64,000 nucleotides of DNA from a virus, in IMG/VR virus record IMGVR_UViG_3300010885_072825, positions 62,001 through 126,000 of that record; one strand, written 5' to 3'. Below the pieces are notes generated by a model. The model did no database searches and had not been told where the DNA came from. It saw only the letters and a list, made by a program, of their open reading frames with translations. Of this stretch, positions 49,109 to 59,164 are shown one piece after another. Made by a program: the position numbers and the translations under genes. Within the stretch, counting starts at the first letter, position 1. The number at the start of each line of letters is the position of its first letter.

Positions 49109-49762
49109 TTATCTAAAATCACTATAATCACTTGCTGACTCAACTTGCAATATTACATTGTTAGTTGACACTACTGCTGAATCTGATATACGTCGTATAT
49201 TGATTCTCAAATTAACTTCGCGATAACGATCCACATTTCTACCAGCTGCCACAAACAAACTGTATGATATGGCACTAGCTGATCCCAAATTATACCAAGT
49301 ATCAGGCTGGTAAGTACCATATAAAGAATTTATAGTGGCACCTGTTTCAGTAGTACTGGTCACAATTTGTGCTTGTATTTGGTAATTCGCAGCATTATCC
49401 CCAGTGGGATTCCATTCATTAGTATATACCGTTTCTGAACCAGTGTCACCAGAATCTCTCACTATCACTGATCCAGCGGGATAACTGGAATATCCTGAAT
49501 TTACGTATATAATACTGGATTGCGCATTGCCAGGCCAAGTTACAAATGAATAAACCAAGTGTGGTGCTAGAACCACGGGCATTGGGCCGTCACTTCCACC
49601 GCCCCCGCCACCACCGCCGCCGCCTGATGACACTGAATTCCAAGCTGACCCATCCCATGCACCCATGTCACTAGCAACCCATGATGTACCATTCCAAACA
49701 TAAAGCTGTGCAGTATGCCATGAACCAGTGCCAGAATTAGTAGAGTAATTAATTTGTGCCAT
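49109..49762 (-). CDS. tail fibre / tip protein with glycine linker
   Basis: 217 residues from the ATG at 49762, which overlaps the stop of the large fibre gene (TAATG). WHTAQLYVWNGTSWVASDMG and AWDGSAWNSV are WNG-type carbohydrate-binding-like repeats. A run of ten Gly (near residue 56) links them to a C-terminal beta domain (VYSFVTWPGNAQSSIIYVNS). It is probably a receptor-binding tip or adhesin attached to the fibre. Confidence 0.72.
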   Translation of the reverse strand: MAQINYSTNSGTGSWHTAQLYVWNGTSWVASDMGAWDGSAWNSVSSGGGGGGGGGGSDGPMPVVLAPHLVYSFVTWPGNAQSSIIYVNSGYSSYPAGSVIVRDSGDTGSETVYTNEWNPTGDNAANYQIQAQIVTSTTETGATINSLYGTYQPDTWYNLGSASAISYSLFVAAGRNVDRYREVNLRINIRRISDSAVVSTNNVILQVESASDYSDFR

Positions 49763-52700
49763 TAGTATCCAACTGCAATATATGTATATGGACGCAATCC
49801 ATAAGATGACGTCTGAGCATAGTGTGTTTGTACTCCACATCCTGAATTACTTAATCCAAAATACTGTATCACAACCATAGCGCCACTAGTGTTACAAGTT
49901 GCTGTTACAGAAAACACAGTATTTGGGAATGTGATTGGAAAAGTGATAGTACCATTACCACCACCATCCGTAGTCCCTTGACCCCATTGAATGATGCAGC
50001 CACCAGGTAATGTAACATAACCATTACCGGTCAATGATTGAGCACCGCCTCCGCTGCCTGATGTATTGATCCAAATGTCACCAGCAGCACTGGCAGTGGG
50101 AGTAGATCCCGTAATGAATACTTGCCCTCCGGAAGTATAGCCAGCAGTAACATTTCTCAATACCGGACTATTAGCTGTGGTTACGATACTAGTAGTATCT
50201 GAACTACTAATACTAGCTGAACCAGATACTGCACCTGCCAACGCAATGGTTTTTCCAGTTATATATCCTTTGACAGCATATTGGGTGGGTGCAGTTGTGT
50301 GATCATAGCTAGCATTGACATGTGTTAGTGAAGGATCGTCGCTGACTTCCTGCAATTGAACTCCAGCTACGACGCCATTCCTAGAAAATGGACCAATTTC
50401 ACTAATACCACTCAAATTAATATTATTGGCGTTTAGTGTGATTGTACCAGTAGCAAAATCCACCCCAAAATAAGGACCAACTGAAAAATTACCAGTATTG
50501 TCAATTGTCACATAGTAGACTTTACCAGGATAATCTGAAATAGTCTTTTGCGTTAAATCTGGCACACCACCATAGGCTGGCAATGCATTAAATGTGACTC
50601 CAGATCCAGGATATTCTAACGCCAAACTACCAGTACTGATGTAACTCACATTATAAAATGCAACGGTTGTTCCAGAGCTGACACTTACGATTGCTGGTTG
50701 AATTTGCACATCATAAGTTGTACCACTTACCAGTGTGGCTGCAATCACATTATAAAACACGCTATTGATTAATGCACTGGTACCATTTTGCGGTTTGTTA
50801 GAAAGTCCACTAATTCTCAACACGTTTGGAGATTGTAAGATAACCGTTCCTGTTGCGCTTGTACCAGATCCAGCAGCAAAACTTACTGAAGGAACTGATG
50901 TATAATTCGATCCACTGGTGTTCATTTGAACAGTGCTGACGCCACCCAGATTTACTATTGCGTTGCCTGATGCTCCAGAACCGCCGCCGCCACTGAATGA
51001 AACCGGGAAATTAGCAGAATATCCTGATCCAGCAACATCAATCCTGACACCAGCCACCGTGGAATTGTATGTATTTGCTACTGTACCGGAAGCATATGCC
51101 ACGGGGTAATATCCACTTGCTCTAATTCCCTGTGTTCCAAAATCCACCACACTATTGGAAATATTGGCTACACCTCCAGATCTAGCCCAAAATCCCACGC
51201 TGGAGAAAGTAGTAAAGCAACTGACGAACTGTGCATAACCTTTATTGATAATCAAATGCCCAATACCACCTTGGTTAATTTGGGTATAACTATCACATAC
51301 CATACTGGTTATAACAGACGCATTACTTAATACTTGTCCATCAATTCTAGTACCGGATCCTGCCCCATTGGGATTGACCGCAGTAAATCCAGAACCAGGC
51401 GCTGAAATATTATATGGTGGTAGAGTAGTAATCAATTTACCTGTAGTATCATATGGGCCAGTAATACTAGAACAATTCTGTATATATGGAGATACCGTAA
51501 TAGTTAATGGAGTTGGTGGAGGAACACTAACCGTTGGTACGAAGGAATATTTACTACCACTATTAGTTATTGTAAAACTACCGATTATATTTGCTACGAC
51601 GGTGGCTATTGCTGTTGCTCCTACACCCGTAACATCACTTATTGTAACAAATGCTCCAGTACCAGTGGTATATCCAGACCCAGGAGTTACTACATTGATT
51701 GCAGTAATAACACCACCTACGGTACGTACCGTCAACACTGCATCATCTGATGTTATACTTCCACTAGCAGTAGCAGTTGGACTAGTGTATCCAGATCCTC
51801 CGGAGGTCACTGTGACTACTTGAATACCAGTTACCAAGTTAGCAGTTGCAGTAGCTTGTACTCCGGTTAAATCTACCGGAGGTTCAATGAATACCGCGGG
51901 AGCAACTGAATAGCTGCCCGGTGACCAAGCCGCAGATATTGAACTTACGATACCTGATCCCGTTACCAAGTTACCACTCATTGTTGGCAAACCAATTGCA
52001 CAACGGAATGCCACAGCAGCAGCAGGCGCTTGATGATCCCTAACAGTAAACCCATAAAAGTAGGTTGCCGAATCAGTATGGAACACATCTAATTGCGGAT
52101 ATAGTGGACGAACCGTAACTCGGCGCAGGTTATCTCCCACTATACTGACTCTAGCTGGAACATAAAGCGGATTAGCTTCGGTGTAATCACCACTGGCCAA
52201 TATGATTGTGTCGCCAGCTGCCACAGCGGCTAATGCTGCTTTTATTGTTCGATAGGGTTTGTTGACTGTGCCATTATTAGCATCATTACCGGCGGTGGAA
52301 ACATAAAGTCTATTAGATACCGTGGCATCTGCACTGTACAGTGGTACTTGTCGTATTGGAGTTCCGCCAGAACTGTTTGTAAAATAAAAATCTACTCCAT
52401 CAAATTCCACAGCTCCCAATTGAGGTGTGGCAGTTAATGTGCCAATTTGATAAGTCATTGGTGCTGTATTTGCAGTACCACCACCTATTGTTACTGGACC
52501 AGAAAACAGAGATTTTCCTGAAACAGCCAATTGGTTACTGGTTGGGGCAGTATTGATCCCCAACTGATTAAATTGTGCTCTATTACTGTATATGTTTGCA
52601 AAACGTTGTGAAGTAGATCCCAAATTTCTAGTATTATCAGAATCTGGCAAGTTATTTTGATTACTCTTAAATAAAGTGGAATCACCAATAATTGTTGTAC

Positions 52701-53334
52701 CAGAAACAGTGCTTTTGAAATTAATACCAGGATAAATTTTATTGTCATTGGCAATGCCCGTAAACCCAGCTACAACCGGGTTTGGTAAAAATGCGGCATC
52801 CTTGCTTATAATAGCAAACAATGTTCCACCAATCACTACTCGCCATACCTGATGACTTGTTCCTCCAGCATCAATTAACAAAACTGCATCAATTACACTG
52901 TGAGTTGGAACAGAAGTCGCAATAGGATCTGTGTTAACTGCTGATCCTTCGGGACCAACGAGTAACCAACTAGAGCCATTCCAAATATTCAGCTGTTGGT
53001 TTATAGTATCATACCAAAGAGACCCTGGACTGTTACCTGATGTTGGAGCAGTGGCTTGACTTATGACGCCACCAGTAGTTGCCCAAGCAGAACCATTCCA
53101 AACTTTTAGAAGCAATATGTTAGTATCATACCAAAGTTGTCCAACTAGTGGATTTTCAGGAGCTGTCAATCCTCCAAAATTTTCAAGTATCCAAATCAAA
53201 CCTTCCATTACGGTTTCACCATAGGGTTGATAGGATTTACCAGGTATTTTTATTGAAGCATGACTTGCATCTACCGTTCCATCTGCTACTTGTGTTAATA
53301 GTGTACCATCGAATTTAAATATATTGGTTGCCAT
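49762..53334 (-). CDS. large tail fibre / tailspike with beta-helix domain
   Basis: 1190 residues. Three modules are seen. An N-terminal attachment module carries repeats NPLVGQLWYDTNILLLKVWN and PGSLWYDTINQQLNIWNGSS. A pectin-lyase-like beta-helix entry follows (YVSTAGNDANNGTVNKPYRT, then GDTIILASGDYTEANPLYVP) with many GSGYT/S repeats (YTSPTATASGS). The C-terminal fibre tip (TLPGGCIIQWGQGTTDG, IPTFPNTVFSVTATC-like) is shared with many tail fibre proteins. It probably binds or degrades a host polysaccharide. It is the first gene of the fibre operon behind an ATAAATAA box. Confidence 0.85.
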   Translation of the reverse strand: MATNIFKFDGTLLTQVADGTVDASHASIKIPGKSYQPYGETVMEGLIWILENFGGLTAPENPLVGQLWYDTNILLLKVWNGSAWATTGGVISQATAPTSGNSPGSLWYDTINQQLNIWNGSSWLLVGPEGSAVNTDPIATSVPTHSVIDAVLLIDAGGTSHQVWRVVIGGTLFAIISKDAAFLPNPVVAGFTGIANDNKIYPGINFKSTVSGTTIIGDSTLFKSNQNNLPDSDNTRNLGSTSQRFANIYSNRAQFNQLGINTAPTSNQLAVSGKSLFSGPVTIGGGTANTAPMTYQIGTLTATPQLGAVEFDGVDFYFTNSSGGTPIRQVPLYSADATVSNRLYVSTAGNDANNGTVNKPYRTIKAALAAVAAGDTIILASGDYTEANPLYVPARVSIVGDNLRRVTVRPLYPQLDVFHTDSATYFYGFTVRDHQAPAAAVAFRCAIGLPTMSGNLVTGSGIVSSISAAWSPGSYSVAPAVFIEPPVDLTGVQATATANLVTGIQVVTVTSGGSGYTSPTATASGSITSDDAVLTVRTVGGVITAINVVTPGSGYTTGTGAFVTISDVTGVGATAIATVVANIIGSFTITNSGSKYSFVPTVSVPPPTPLTITVSPYIQNCSSITGPYDTTGKLITTLPPYNISAPGSGFTAVNPNGAGSGTRIDGQVLSNASVITSMVCDSYTQINQGGIGHLIINKGYAQFVSCFTTFSSVGFWARSGGVANISNSVVDFGTQGIRASGYYPVAYASGTVANTYNSTVAGVRIDVAGSGYSANFPVSFSGGGGSGASGNAIVNLGGVSTVQMNTSGSNYTSVPSVSFAAGSGTSATGTVILQSPNVLRISGLSNKPQNGTSALINSVFYNVIAATLVSGTTYDVQIQPAIVSVSSGTTVAFYNVSYISTGSLALEYPGSGVTFNALPAYGGVPDLTQKTISDYPGKVYYVTIDNTGNFSVGPYFGVDFATGTITLNANNINLSGISEIGPFSRNGVVAGVQLQEVSDDPSLTHVNASYDHTTAPTQYAVKGYITGKTIALAGAVSGSASISSSDTTSIVTTANSPVLRNVTAGYTSGGQVFITGSTPTASAAGDIWINTSGSGGGAQSLTGNGYVTLPGGCIIQWGQGTTDGGGNGTITFPITFPNTVFSVTATCNTSGAMVVIQYFGLSNSGCGVQTHYAQTSSYGLRPYTYIAVGY

Positions 53335-53361
53335 TCAGTCTACCATTTTTGAGTTGTCAAT

Positions 53362-53368
53362 TATTTAT
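53362..53368 (-). promoter_or_regulatory. late promoter box of the fibre operon
   Basis: Minus strand GATAAATAATTGAC, 28 bases before the ATG at 53334. Confidence 0.5.
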
Positions 53369-53386
53369 CAATCGGTGATCTATTGG

Positions 53387-53393
53387 ATAAATA
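53387..53393 (+). promoter_or_regulatory. late promoter box, divergent from the fibre operon
   Basis: Plus strand GGATAAATAGTTG, 19 bases before the ATG at 53413. Together with 53362-53368 it forms a divergent pair 18 bases apart. Confidence 0.55.
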
Positions 53394-53412
53394 GTTGAAA
53401 GAGAGCAAAGAC

Positions 53413-53622
53413 ATGAGTGAATTCCAAGGCGAATATTATACCCAATCAGACGATAATTATGAAATGGCAAATATAAAAGATACTAGAAAGCCACGACTTA
53501 CGTTAAAACATTTGAATAAACTTAAAAAAATGCGTGAAGCACAGGATTTAGAAAATCTAATTCGCGCAGATTTTTTGGAAATTATATATGGTACCCCACC
53601 TGAAAATACAGGAGGATTTTAA
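53413..53622 (+). CDS. small protein of the second fibre operon
   Basis: 69 residues from the ATG at 53413; the late box just upstream excludes the upstream TTG. The protein is charged (RKPRLTLKHLNKLKKMREAQ) and its stop overlaps the next ATG by one base (TAATG). Similar small proteins precede neck or tail genes in T4-like phages. The function is not known. Confidence 0.6.
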   Translation: MSEFQGEYYTQSDDNYEMANIKDTRKPRLTLKHLNKLKKMREAQDLENLIRADFLEIIYGTPPENTGGF

Positions 53623-54614
53623 TGTCTTATAATTTAACCAAATCGAATGGTACACCATTTCTAGTTATTGCTGATTCAACGACCGACAATACTTCCACCA
53701 GTTTGACACTTGTTGGAAAAAATTCAGTTAATTTCGGACTAGCAGTCAACCAAAATTTTATCAACATGATGCAAAATTTTGCAAACAATACAAGTCCCGT
53801 CAAACCATTAGTAGGGCAGCTTTGGTATGACATGGTGTCCCAACAATTAAAAATTTATTCTGGTACCAATTGGCAAGCTTTAGTACCAAGTTGGGATGGT
53901 ATTGCAGGCACGATTGTTACTATAGCAAATAATGTTGAAATAACTTGTATTTTGAGTCAAGGTATTATTGTTGCAGTTGTGAGCCACCAATCAATTGATC
54001 GGGCTGATTTACAAACATCCATCGTGTTAAATGGTATTACTTATGACTTTGGTGCTAGATTCCCTAATGGTATTAAACCTGGGTTCACATTAGCAACTGA
54101 CACAAATGGTTATCAACTAGTTGGATCAGCAAGTTCAGCAACCCAATGGACCAAACCTGTTACTGCTACATTCAATGGTGCAATAACTGGTACAATGACC
54201 ATACAAGGTGGATCAAATATCACAGTCGCAACCAGTCTACCCAACCACTGGACTCCAAATACTTATACCAAAGTTATAGTATCAGGCAATGGATTGGTAA
54301 CTGGAGGCAATGTAACTTTAAATAGTTCTGATATTACAACTGCATTGACATATGTTCCTGTAAGCAATGTTGCAATAACCGGCTCTATTACAGGAAATGC
54401 AGTTGTTGATTCAAATGGTCTAGCCACTATTATAACACAAAGCACTGGTATGGTCAATGTGGGGGATATTATACTCACAACAAATAGTTCAATCCCAGCT
54501 GGATGGGCAGTATGTAATGGACAAACAGTATCAACGCCAACTGGTTCTGTTGTCACACCAAATCTTGCCAACGTTGTAGTTGGTTCTACTCGGTATATAA
54601 TGCGAACATATTGA
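53622..54614 (+). CDS. tail collar / fibre-type structural protein
   Basis: 330 residues. The N-terminus (SNGTPFLVIADSTTDNTSTS) and KPLVGQLWYDMVSQQLKIYS with NWQ share the attachment repeat of the large fibre at 49.8-53.3 kb. The C-terminus NVGDIILTTNSSIPAGWAVC then NGQTVSTPTGSVVTPNL is a tail-collar motif (PAGW-x-x-C-x-G). It is probably a short fibre or collar component. The upstream partner overlaps it by one base. Confidence 0.78.
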   Translation: MSYNLTKSNGTPFLVIADSTTDNTSTSLTLVGKNSVNFGLAVNQNFINMMQNFANNTSPVKPLVGQLWYDMVSQQLKIYSGTNWQALVPSWDGIAGTIVTIANNVEITCILSQGIIVAVVSHQSIDRADLQTSIVLNGITYDFGARFPNGIKPGFTLATDTNGYQLVGSASSATQWTKPVTATFNGAITGTMTIQGGSNITVATSLPNHWTPNTYTKVIVSGNGLVTGGNVTLNSSDITTALTYVPVSNVAITGSITGNAVVDSNGLATIITQSTGMVNVGDIILTTNSSIPAGWAVCNGQTVSTPTGSVVTPNLANVVVGSTRYIMRTY

Positions 54615-54640
54615 AAAAGCGCATTTTTAAAGCGTTTTTT
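54614..54640 (+). terminator. intrinsic terminator
   Basis: AAAAAGCGC pairs with GCGTTTTTT (nine bases with one G-T pair) around an A/T-rich loop. It directly follows the stop codon of the collar-type gene. Confidence 0.6.
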
Positions 54641-54660
54641 ACAATGTTTTCAATATAGTC

Positions 54661-54667
54661 ATAAATA
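54661..54667 (+). promoter_or_regulatory. late promoter box for the acidic core protein
   Basis: Plus strand CATAAATAGTG, 37 bases before the ATG at 54705; AAGGAG is in the leader. Confidence 0.55.
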
Positions 54668-54704
54668 GTGTTTGAGTCTGTAACACTATTTAAAGGAGAC
54701 GCAA

Positions 54705-55670
54705 ATGAGTAAAGGTAAACTAGAACAAGTTCTAGAATATTTGATGAATGACCAAGAAGATCAAGCCAAAGCTTTGATACATGAAATATTTCTAGAAAAA
54801 GCTCGTGCAATTCATGAATCCATGATGGAAGATGAAGACGAAATGGGCGGCGATGAAGAAGATGATTTCAAAAAGGACATCAAAGCTGGTGGTCATTCAG
54901 ATGCTACTGAAGAGTTTGAAGAATTTGACGACGAAATTGAAAATGAAGAAATCAATATGGAATCCGAAGAAGATGATGAATTCTATTCAGATGATGAATC
55001 AGCTGATATGGATGATGGCATGGAAATGGATTCTGATGACATGGAGATGTCAGATGAAGACGGAGACATGGATGGTGAATATGGCGAAATCAACGACAAG
55101 ATCGAGGATTTGGAACTTGCGCTTGATGCACTAAAGGCAGCATTCTCAGACATCAATGATGCCGACGAGGATGACATGACAGATGTCGACATGGCTGATA
55201 ATGATGAAGACGAAGAAGTTGAGCATTCAGAAATGGATGACGATGAATTTGAAGACATGCTGGAAAGCTTAAACCTAGAAGTCTATGACGCTGACATCTA
55301 CAAAAGCGGTAAAGCTGTTGGTGAAATCGGCGCTGGTAAATATGCCAAAGTCAAAGGCACAAGCGAAAGTCCTGTTCCAAAATCACAAACCAGCCGCAAT
55401 GGTGCTGGTCCAGTGAAATTTGATCGTGGTTCCAAAGTAACAGGATATCCTGAATGGGAAGACAAGGTTGGTTACGACAAAGCTGTTGCCAAAGAACTGA
55501 AGCACGGTGGTGATAACCGTCGTAAACGTGCAGAATCTGGTATGGAAGACCTCGAAGGCGCAAAGTATGGCCAAACAAAGAAAATGGGTTCTAAGATTGA
55601 ATCCACCAAGTCTGAATTTGGTATTAAAGACCATTCAGCTTCACCATTTACAAAAACCCGTAAAATGTAA
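54705..55670 (+). CDS. highly acidic protein, prohead core-like
   Basis: 321 residues. The first 40 residues are helical (KLEQVLEYLMNDQEDQAKAL, IHEIFLEKARAIHESMM), then an extremely acidic block (about 41-190, DEDEMGGDEEDDF to EEVEHSEMDDDEF). A Lys- and Gly-rich C-terminal third ends FTKTRKM. Such composition, with a helical N-terminus and location among virion genes, resembles T4 prohead core (gp67/68-like) or internal proteins. A TAAAGGAGACGCAAATG start and a strong terminator frame the gene. The function is inferred. Confidence 0.6.
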   Translation: MSKGKLEQVLEYLMNDQEDQAKALIHEIFLEKARAIHESMMEDEDEMGGDEEDDFKKDIKAGGHSDATEEFEEFDDEIENEEINMESEEDDEFYSDDESADMDDGMEMDSDDMEMSDEDGDMDGEYGEINDKIEDLELALDALKAAFSDINDADEDDMTDVDMADNDEDEEVEHSEMDDDEFEDMLESLNLEVYDADIYKSGKAVGEIGAGKYAKVKGTSESPVPKSQTSRNGAGPVKFDRGSKVTGYPEWEDKVGYDKAVAKELKHGGDNRRKRAESGMEDLEGAKYGQTKKMGSKIESTKSEFGIKDHSASPFTKTRKM

Positions 55671-55695
55671 TTATTGAAGAAGATTAATTAAATTA

Positions 55696-55725
55696 ATGAG
55701 CAGGAGTTTTCCTGCTCATTTTTTT
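55696..55725. terminator. bidirectional terminator between convergent genes
   Basis: ATGAGCAGGA pairs with TCCTGCTCAT (10-base stem, GTTT loop), followed by TTTTTTTC on the plus strand. It ends the acidic-protein gene and faces the gp15-like gene. Confidence 0.85.
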
Positions 55726-57359
55726 CATAATTCTACACGCCATAAACCAGCGGCAACAGTCTTGGGAACCACATTTGCCCAATAATCATCAAACTCTAAA
55801 ATATTACTGTTGAATAAATTTTTCACATAATGTTTGCCGGTCGCAGCTGATGAATTAAAACTGATCACCCAAGATGTACCATTATATTCAATTATATCAT
55901 TTTCTGAAGCAGCGATTTGCCAATTTTGATTATTTACTTGTATTGATTCCAACAACAAGTATCTCTGCCCTAATGAAGCAATTGCCAATCCAGTACCTGG
56001 TATTACTTTATTGGGATCAATCACTGACAATACCGGATTCAAATTAGTGGCGGGAAGACTCGTGGGATTAATATTCCATGTCAATTTATTTTGATCAACA
56101 GCATCAATATCTATCCAACCTTCAATTTGGTAATCAGATTGAACTACATCAACCGCATCTAATATTTTAACTTTGCTGGCGGCCGCAGAGTATTGTTGAT
56201 AAGTTTTCATATTACCATATGCCAACAATGTTCTATACCAAGAAATGGTTCCTCCGGGATAAACACCTGTAGATAATCCTAGGCTACTCAAAGGCGCTCC
56301 TAATCCATCTACAAATTGATTGTCTCCGCCAGTTGAATTAATGAAACATATTTTATTACCAACTTGATTTACTGAAAACAACGTGTTAACCAAACTAGCA
56401 TTGAATGATTTAATTACAGCTTCAATGTCAGTCGATGAAACTGTAAGTGTGATACCATTAAATTCAAAACTAGTTCCTATCACTAATAGTGGATTCAATT
56501 TGGAAAATGTCCAGGTTGGTAATTGGCCAGGATCAGTTGGATCTCCATTTGATGTAATTGATAATGAATATACCAGTGATGAAATTTGACTAATAACCAG
56601 TGAATAATCACCAGGTGTGACCACGGTTTGATGCAGAAATTCAGTGGTATCCCATTCCATGTTATTTGGATCAAAGGTGCCTTCTGATATGTTGACAATT
56701 ATTTCTTCAATCAATTTTTGTGTTTTTATTTTGGCTGGAGGATTCAACCAAATTGGCACCTTAAATTTCAACGTTGATATGTCAATTGGCGTTTCTGTTC
56801 CCTGCGGAATAGTAACACTTGTCCAAGATATGGAATCAGTTAGTTCAATACTAGACAACATGGTCCAATCCAGTGGATTCATGCTGGTTTGAAAATCAAT
56901 ACGTGGGTTATACAATACTAATATTTGTTCCAGAAGTTGTTCTTTGATGTCAATATTATTAGTCCATATGCTGACATCAAAAGTCAAGTCATAAGGGACC
57001 GGCATATATTTTTCAATAGTATATCGATTGCCTATTTGACTGGTATATCTCTGTTGTTCTTCATCATAGTATCGTTCATTTACTTGAGTAGTTTCCACAA
57101 ATGTTGGGTTTTGCCGACGTTCACCACTCATTGAAAAATTTTCAATATAACAAGTTATGAATGGACAAGTAAGCATTGTATTTTCACTATTGCCTTTTAT
57201 AATAGATGCTGCAATACGAGTTTGTTCTCCATATCGACAAGGGACACGTCGCAATTCTGGGTTCGGTCCATTAGCACCAAACTGAACACTGAAATTACTG
57301 AATGCTCTAACAAACTGTAGCCTATATTGTCTTATTTGTGAATTATACCAAAAATCCAT
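55725..57359 (-). CDS. 15: gp15-like tail completion and sheath stabiliser protein
   Basis: 544 residues. The N-terminus MDFWYNSQIRQYRLQFVRAF then PNPELRRVPCRYGEQTR and YDLTFDVSIWTNNIDIKEQL, LEQILVLYNPRIDFQTS, with FKVPIWLNPPAKI, follows the T4 gp15 pattern. In T4 that protein caps the tail and stabilises the contracted sheath. The protein is about twice as long as T4 gp15 (272), with an extra C-terminal half (from about 285) of unknown function. The neighbours are virion genes. Confidence 0.72.
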   Translation of the reverse strand: MDFWYNSQIRQYRLQFVRAFSNFSVQFGANGPNPELRRVPCRYGEQTRIAASIIKGNSENTMLTCPFITCYIENFSMSGERRQNPTFVETTQVNERYYDEEQQRYTSQIGNRYTIEKYMPVPYDLTFDVSIWTNNIDIKEQLLEQILVLYNPRIDFQTSMNPLDWTMLSSIELTDSISWTSVTIPQGTETPIDISTLKFKVPIWLNPPAKIKTQKLIEEIIVNISEGTFDPNNMEWDTTEFLHQTVVTPGDYSLVISQISSLVYSLSITSNGDPTDPGQLPTWTFSKLNPLLVIGTSFEFNGITLTVSSTDIEAVIKSFNASLVNTLFSVNQVGNKICFINSTGGDNQFVDGLGAPLSSLGLSTGVYPGGTISWYRTLLAYGNMKTYQQYSAAASKVKILDAVDVVQSDYQIEGWIDIDAVDQNKLTWNINPTSLPATNLNPVLSVIDPNKVIPGTGLAIASLGQRYLLLESIQVNNQNWQIAASENDIIEYNGTSWVISFNSSAATGKHYVKNLFNSNILEFDDYWANVVPKTVAAGLWRVEL

Positions 57360-57360
57360 T

Positions 57361-57993
57361 TCACGCTTTCAATATGGTTAGAAATTCTTTATAATTGGCT
57401 TCTCGTTCATCTTCTCCCAGATAACCACCATTAATTCTGCGAGTTACTTCCCGGAAGTTTGCATGATCTACCAAATCATTTAAATGGCGTGTCGTCCAAA
57501 ACCAGCATGCTATTTCAACTGCCGTAACTTTATCAAGAGCTAGATCTGGATTATCAACCAATCGGTTATCATGAAATAAAAATTGACTTGCAGATTGATA
57601 ATTTGCCTTGCCTGTAATTTGAATAATGCCTCGACCTCTATATCGCCATCCATCGCCAGATTCTGGAGCTCCATTTCCCAGTCGACTAGCATATATACTG
57701 TTTGCAATCTTTTCTGGCTGTCGGGCTATTGATAGAGCAGAAGTTACTGTGGGAAAACGATTTGGAAAAGTTTTAGCCAGTCCGGCGGCACTATAATTCA
57801 AATTTTCTAACAGAACCGTATAGTTTGAGCTTTCATGCGCAGTTTGTGCAAAAAATTCAGCAACTTGTTCAACCGTAACAATGTTATATTTTGGCAATAC
57901 AGTTGACAATGCATCAAACCAAGCTGGTATTTCATGATTGTTATGTAAAATTTTTGCTAATTTATCTTGAGTAAAATTAAATGTAAATGTCAT
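57361..57993 (-). CDS. GH19-type endolysin
   Basis: 210 residues. VEQVAEFFAQTAHESSNYTV with LLENLNYSAAGLAKTFPNRF contains the catalytic Glu pair of family 19 glycoside hydrolases. DGWRYRGRGIIQITGKANYQ is the diagnostic motif. It cleaves peptidoglycan in the cytoplasm-to-periplasm lysis step. No signal peptide is present, so it needs a holin, which is not identified here. The length matches phage GH19 lysins. Confidence 0.88.
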   Translation of the reverse strand: MTFTFNFTQDKLAKILHNNHEIPAWFDALSTVLPKYNIVTVEQVAEFFAQTAHESSNYTVLLENLNYSAAGLAKTFPNRFPTVTSALSIARQPEKIANSIYASRLGNGAPESGDGWRYRGRGIIQITGKANYQSASQFLFHDNRLVDNPDLALDKVTAVEIACWFWTTRHLNDLVDHANFREVTRRINGGYLGEDEREANYKEFLTILKA

Positions 57994-58002
57994 GTGATTC
58001 CC

Positions 58003-59106
58003 TTATATAATGTCTGGATCCAGTTTTGGCTTAACCGCAGTTCGAATGTTTTGTTTTTCTGGGTGCGTTGTGTCATCTGTGTAAGTAGTTATCGAATCAT
58101 TATTAATGAAAGTAATTAAAGTTTCATTTGTTGGTACCCAAGGCTGGCGATAGTCAATCTTGATTCTTTTCCACCGTTTGTCAGTCTTCTTATATAATAT
58201 CGGGGGTTGATAATCCGTTCTTAGGAAGTAACTGCCAATTGCAGCATCCGGAAATGATTCACCTGAATCAACAGGTTTACTGCCATTTGGCGGAATACCA
58301 TCTCCGGCCCAGATGGATTCTGGTTTGTCTAAATCTGCCGGCAATACATATAAATGTGCTGGTTGAAACGTTCTGAATTGCACTTGGTTTTCTGCTTCGG
58401 CAACAATTGCATCAGAAATTGCCAGTTCTTTATTATAGGTTGATAAAATGTCTGCCAACGTAGAAGGACCATTACCAGTTTTAATTGGGTCTCCATTTGT
58501 GTCAGTGGGGGGTAAATTCAAAATGTTTCTATATTCTTGCGTATCTGAGATGGGTTGACACCTAACTCGCCAAATATGACTTAGCCAATTGGGATCCCAT
58601 CCTTCTGCTGGACGAGTTCCTTCATCAACCACGTAAAATTTGGATACTGCAATATCAGATCCCAACACCAAATCATCACGTAAATGAATTACTTCAATCA
58701 CATCACCCATCATCAATTTTCTACCAATCTGATTGACCATGTCATTTAAGTGAAATGTAATAGATAGAGTATCATTCGTAATTGTCATACCAGCTAAGGT
58801 AAGTCCAAAATCATTGTCTGTAATTTGATAGTGTCCCATTAGTGAATAAATGTCAGGATCATATGTTCTGTCACGTATTTCCATGTTAAGAACATCTTGT
58901 ATATCCAACTCTGGAATAATCGATTGACTAGTTGCTGTATTTGTTAATGTCGCATCACCATTTGCAGTCTGTGTTTCTGGACCCAAATATTTGTGAATCC
59001 AAAATTCTACTCCACCGCGACGGTATTGTTCAGACACAATTCGATCCACAAATTTATAGTCCTTGGATTTTTTACCAAGTCCCTTCCAAAGGGTAAATTT
59101 AGACAT
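58003..59106 (-). CDS. 14: gp14-like neck protein
   Basis: 367 residues from the ATG at 59106. FVDRIVSEQYRRGGVEFWIH and KYLGPETQT align with T4 gp14 (a segment L-x-x-E-x-x-Q-x-R-G-V-E-x-x-Y). MMGDVIEVIHLRDDLVLGSD then SKFYVVDEG matches the later D-L-I-x-F segment. The neck protein joins head and tail. It lies directly before the lysin and the gp15-like gene. The similarity is from memory and moderate; an unrelated structural protein is possible. Confidence 0.5.
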   Translation of the reverse strand: MSKFTLWKGLGKKSKDYKFVDRIVSEQYRRGGVEFWIHKYLGPETQTANGDATLTNTATSQSIIPELDIQDVLNMEIRDRTYDPDIYSLMGHYQITDNDFGLTLAGMTITNDTLSITFHLNDMVNQIGRKLMMGDVIEVIHLRDDLVLGSDIAVSKFYVVDEGTRPAEGWDPNWLSHIWRVRCQPISDTQEYRNILNLPPTDTNGDPIKTGNGPSTLADILSTYNKELAISDAIVAEAENQVQFRTFQPAHLYVLPADLDKPESIWAGDGIPPNGSKPVDSGESFPDAAIGSYFLRTDYQPPILYKKTDKRWKRIKIDYRQPWVPTNETLITFINNDSITTYTDDTTHPEKQNIRTAVKPKLDPDII

Positions 59107-59133
59107 TGACTTTTCTTTCAAACATGCATATGA

Positions 59134-59140
59134 TATTTAT
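59134..59140 (-). promoter_or_regulatory. late promoter box
   Basis: Minus strand GCATAAATATC, 28 bases before the ATG at 59106. Confidence 0.5.
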
Positions 59141-59164
59141 GCAGAAATTTGAAAGGTATATCTC

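Noticed and set aside
51368-51823. Plus-strand frame inside the large fibre gene
   Set aside because: Low-complexity antisense shadow of the GSGYT repeats.
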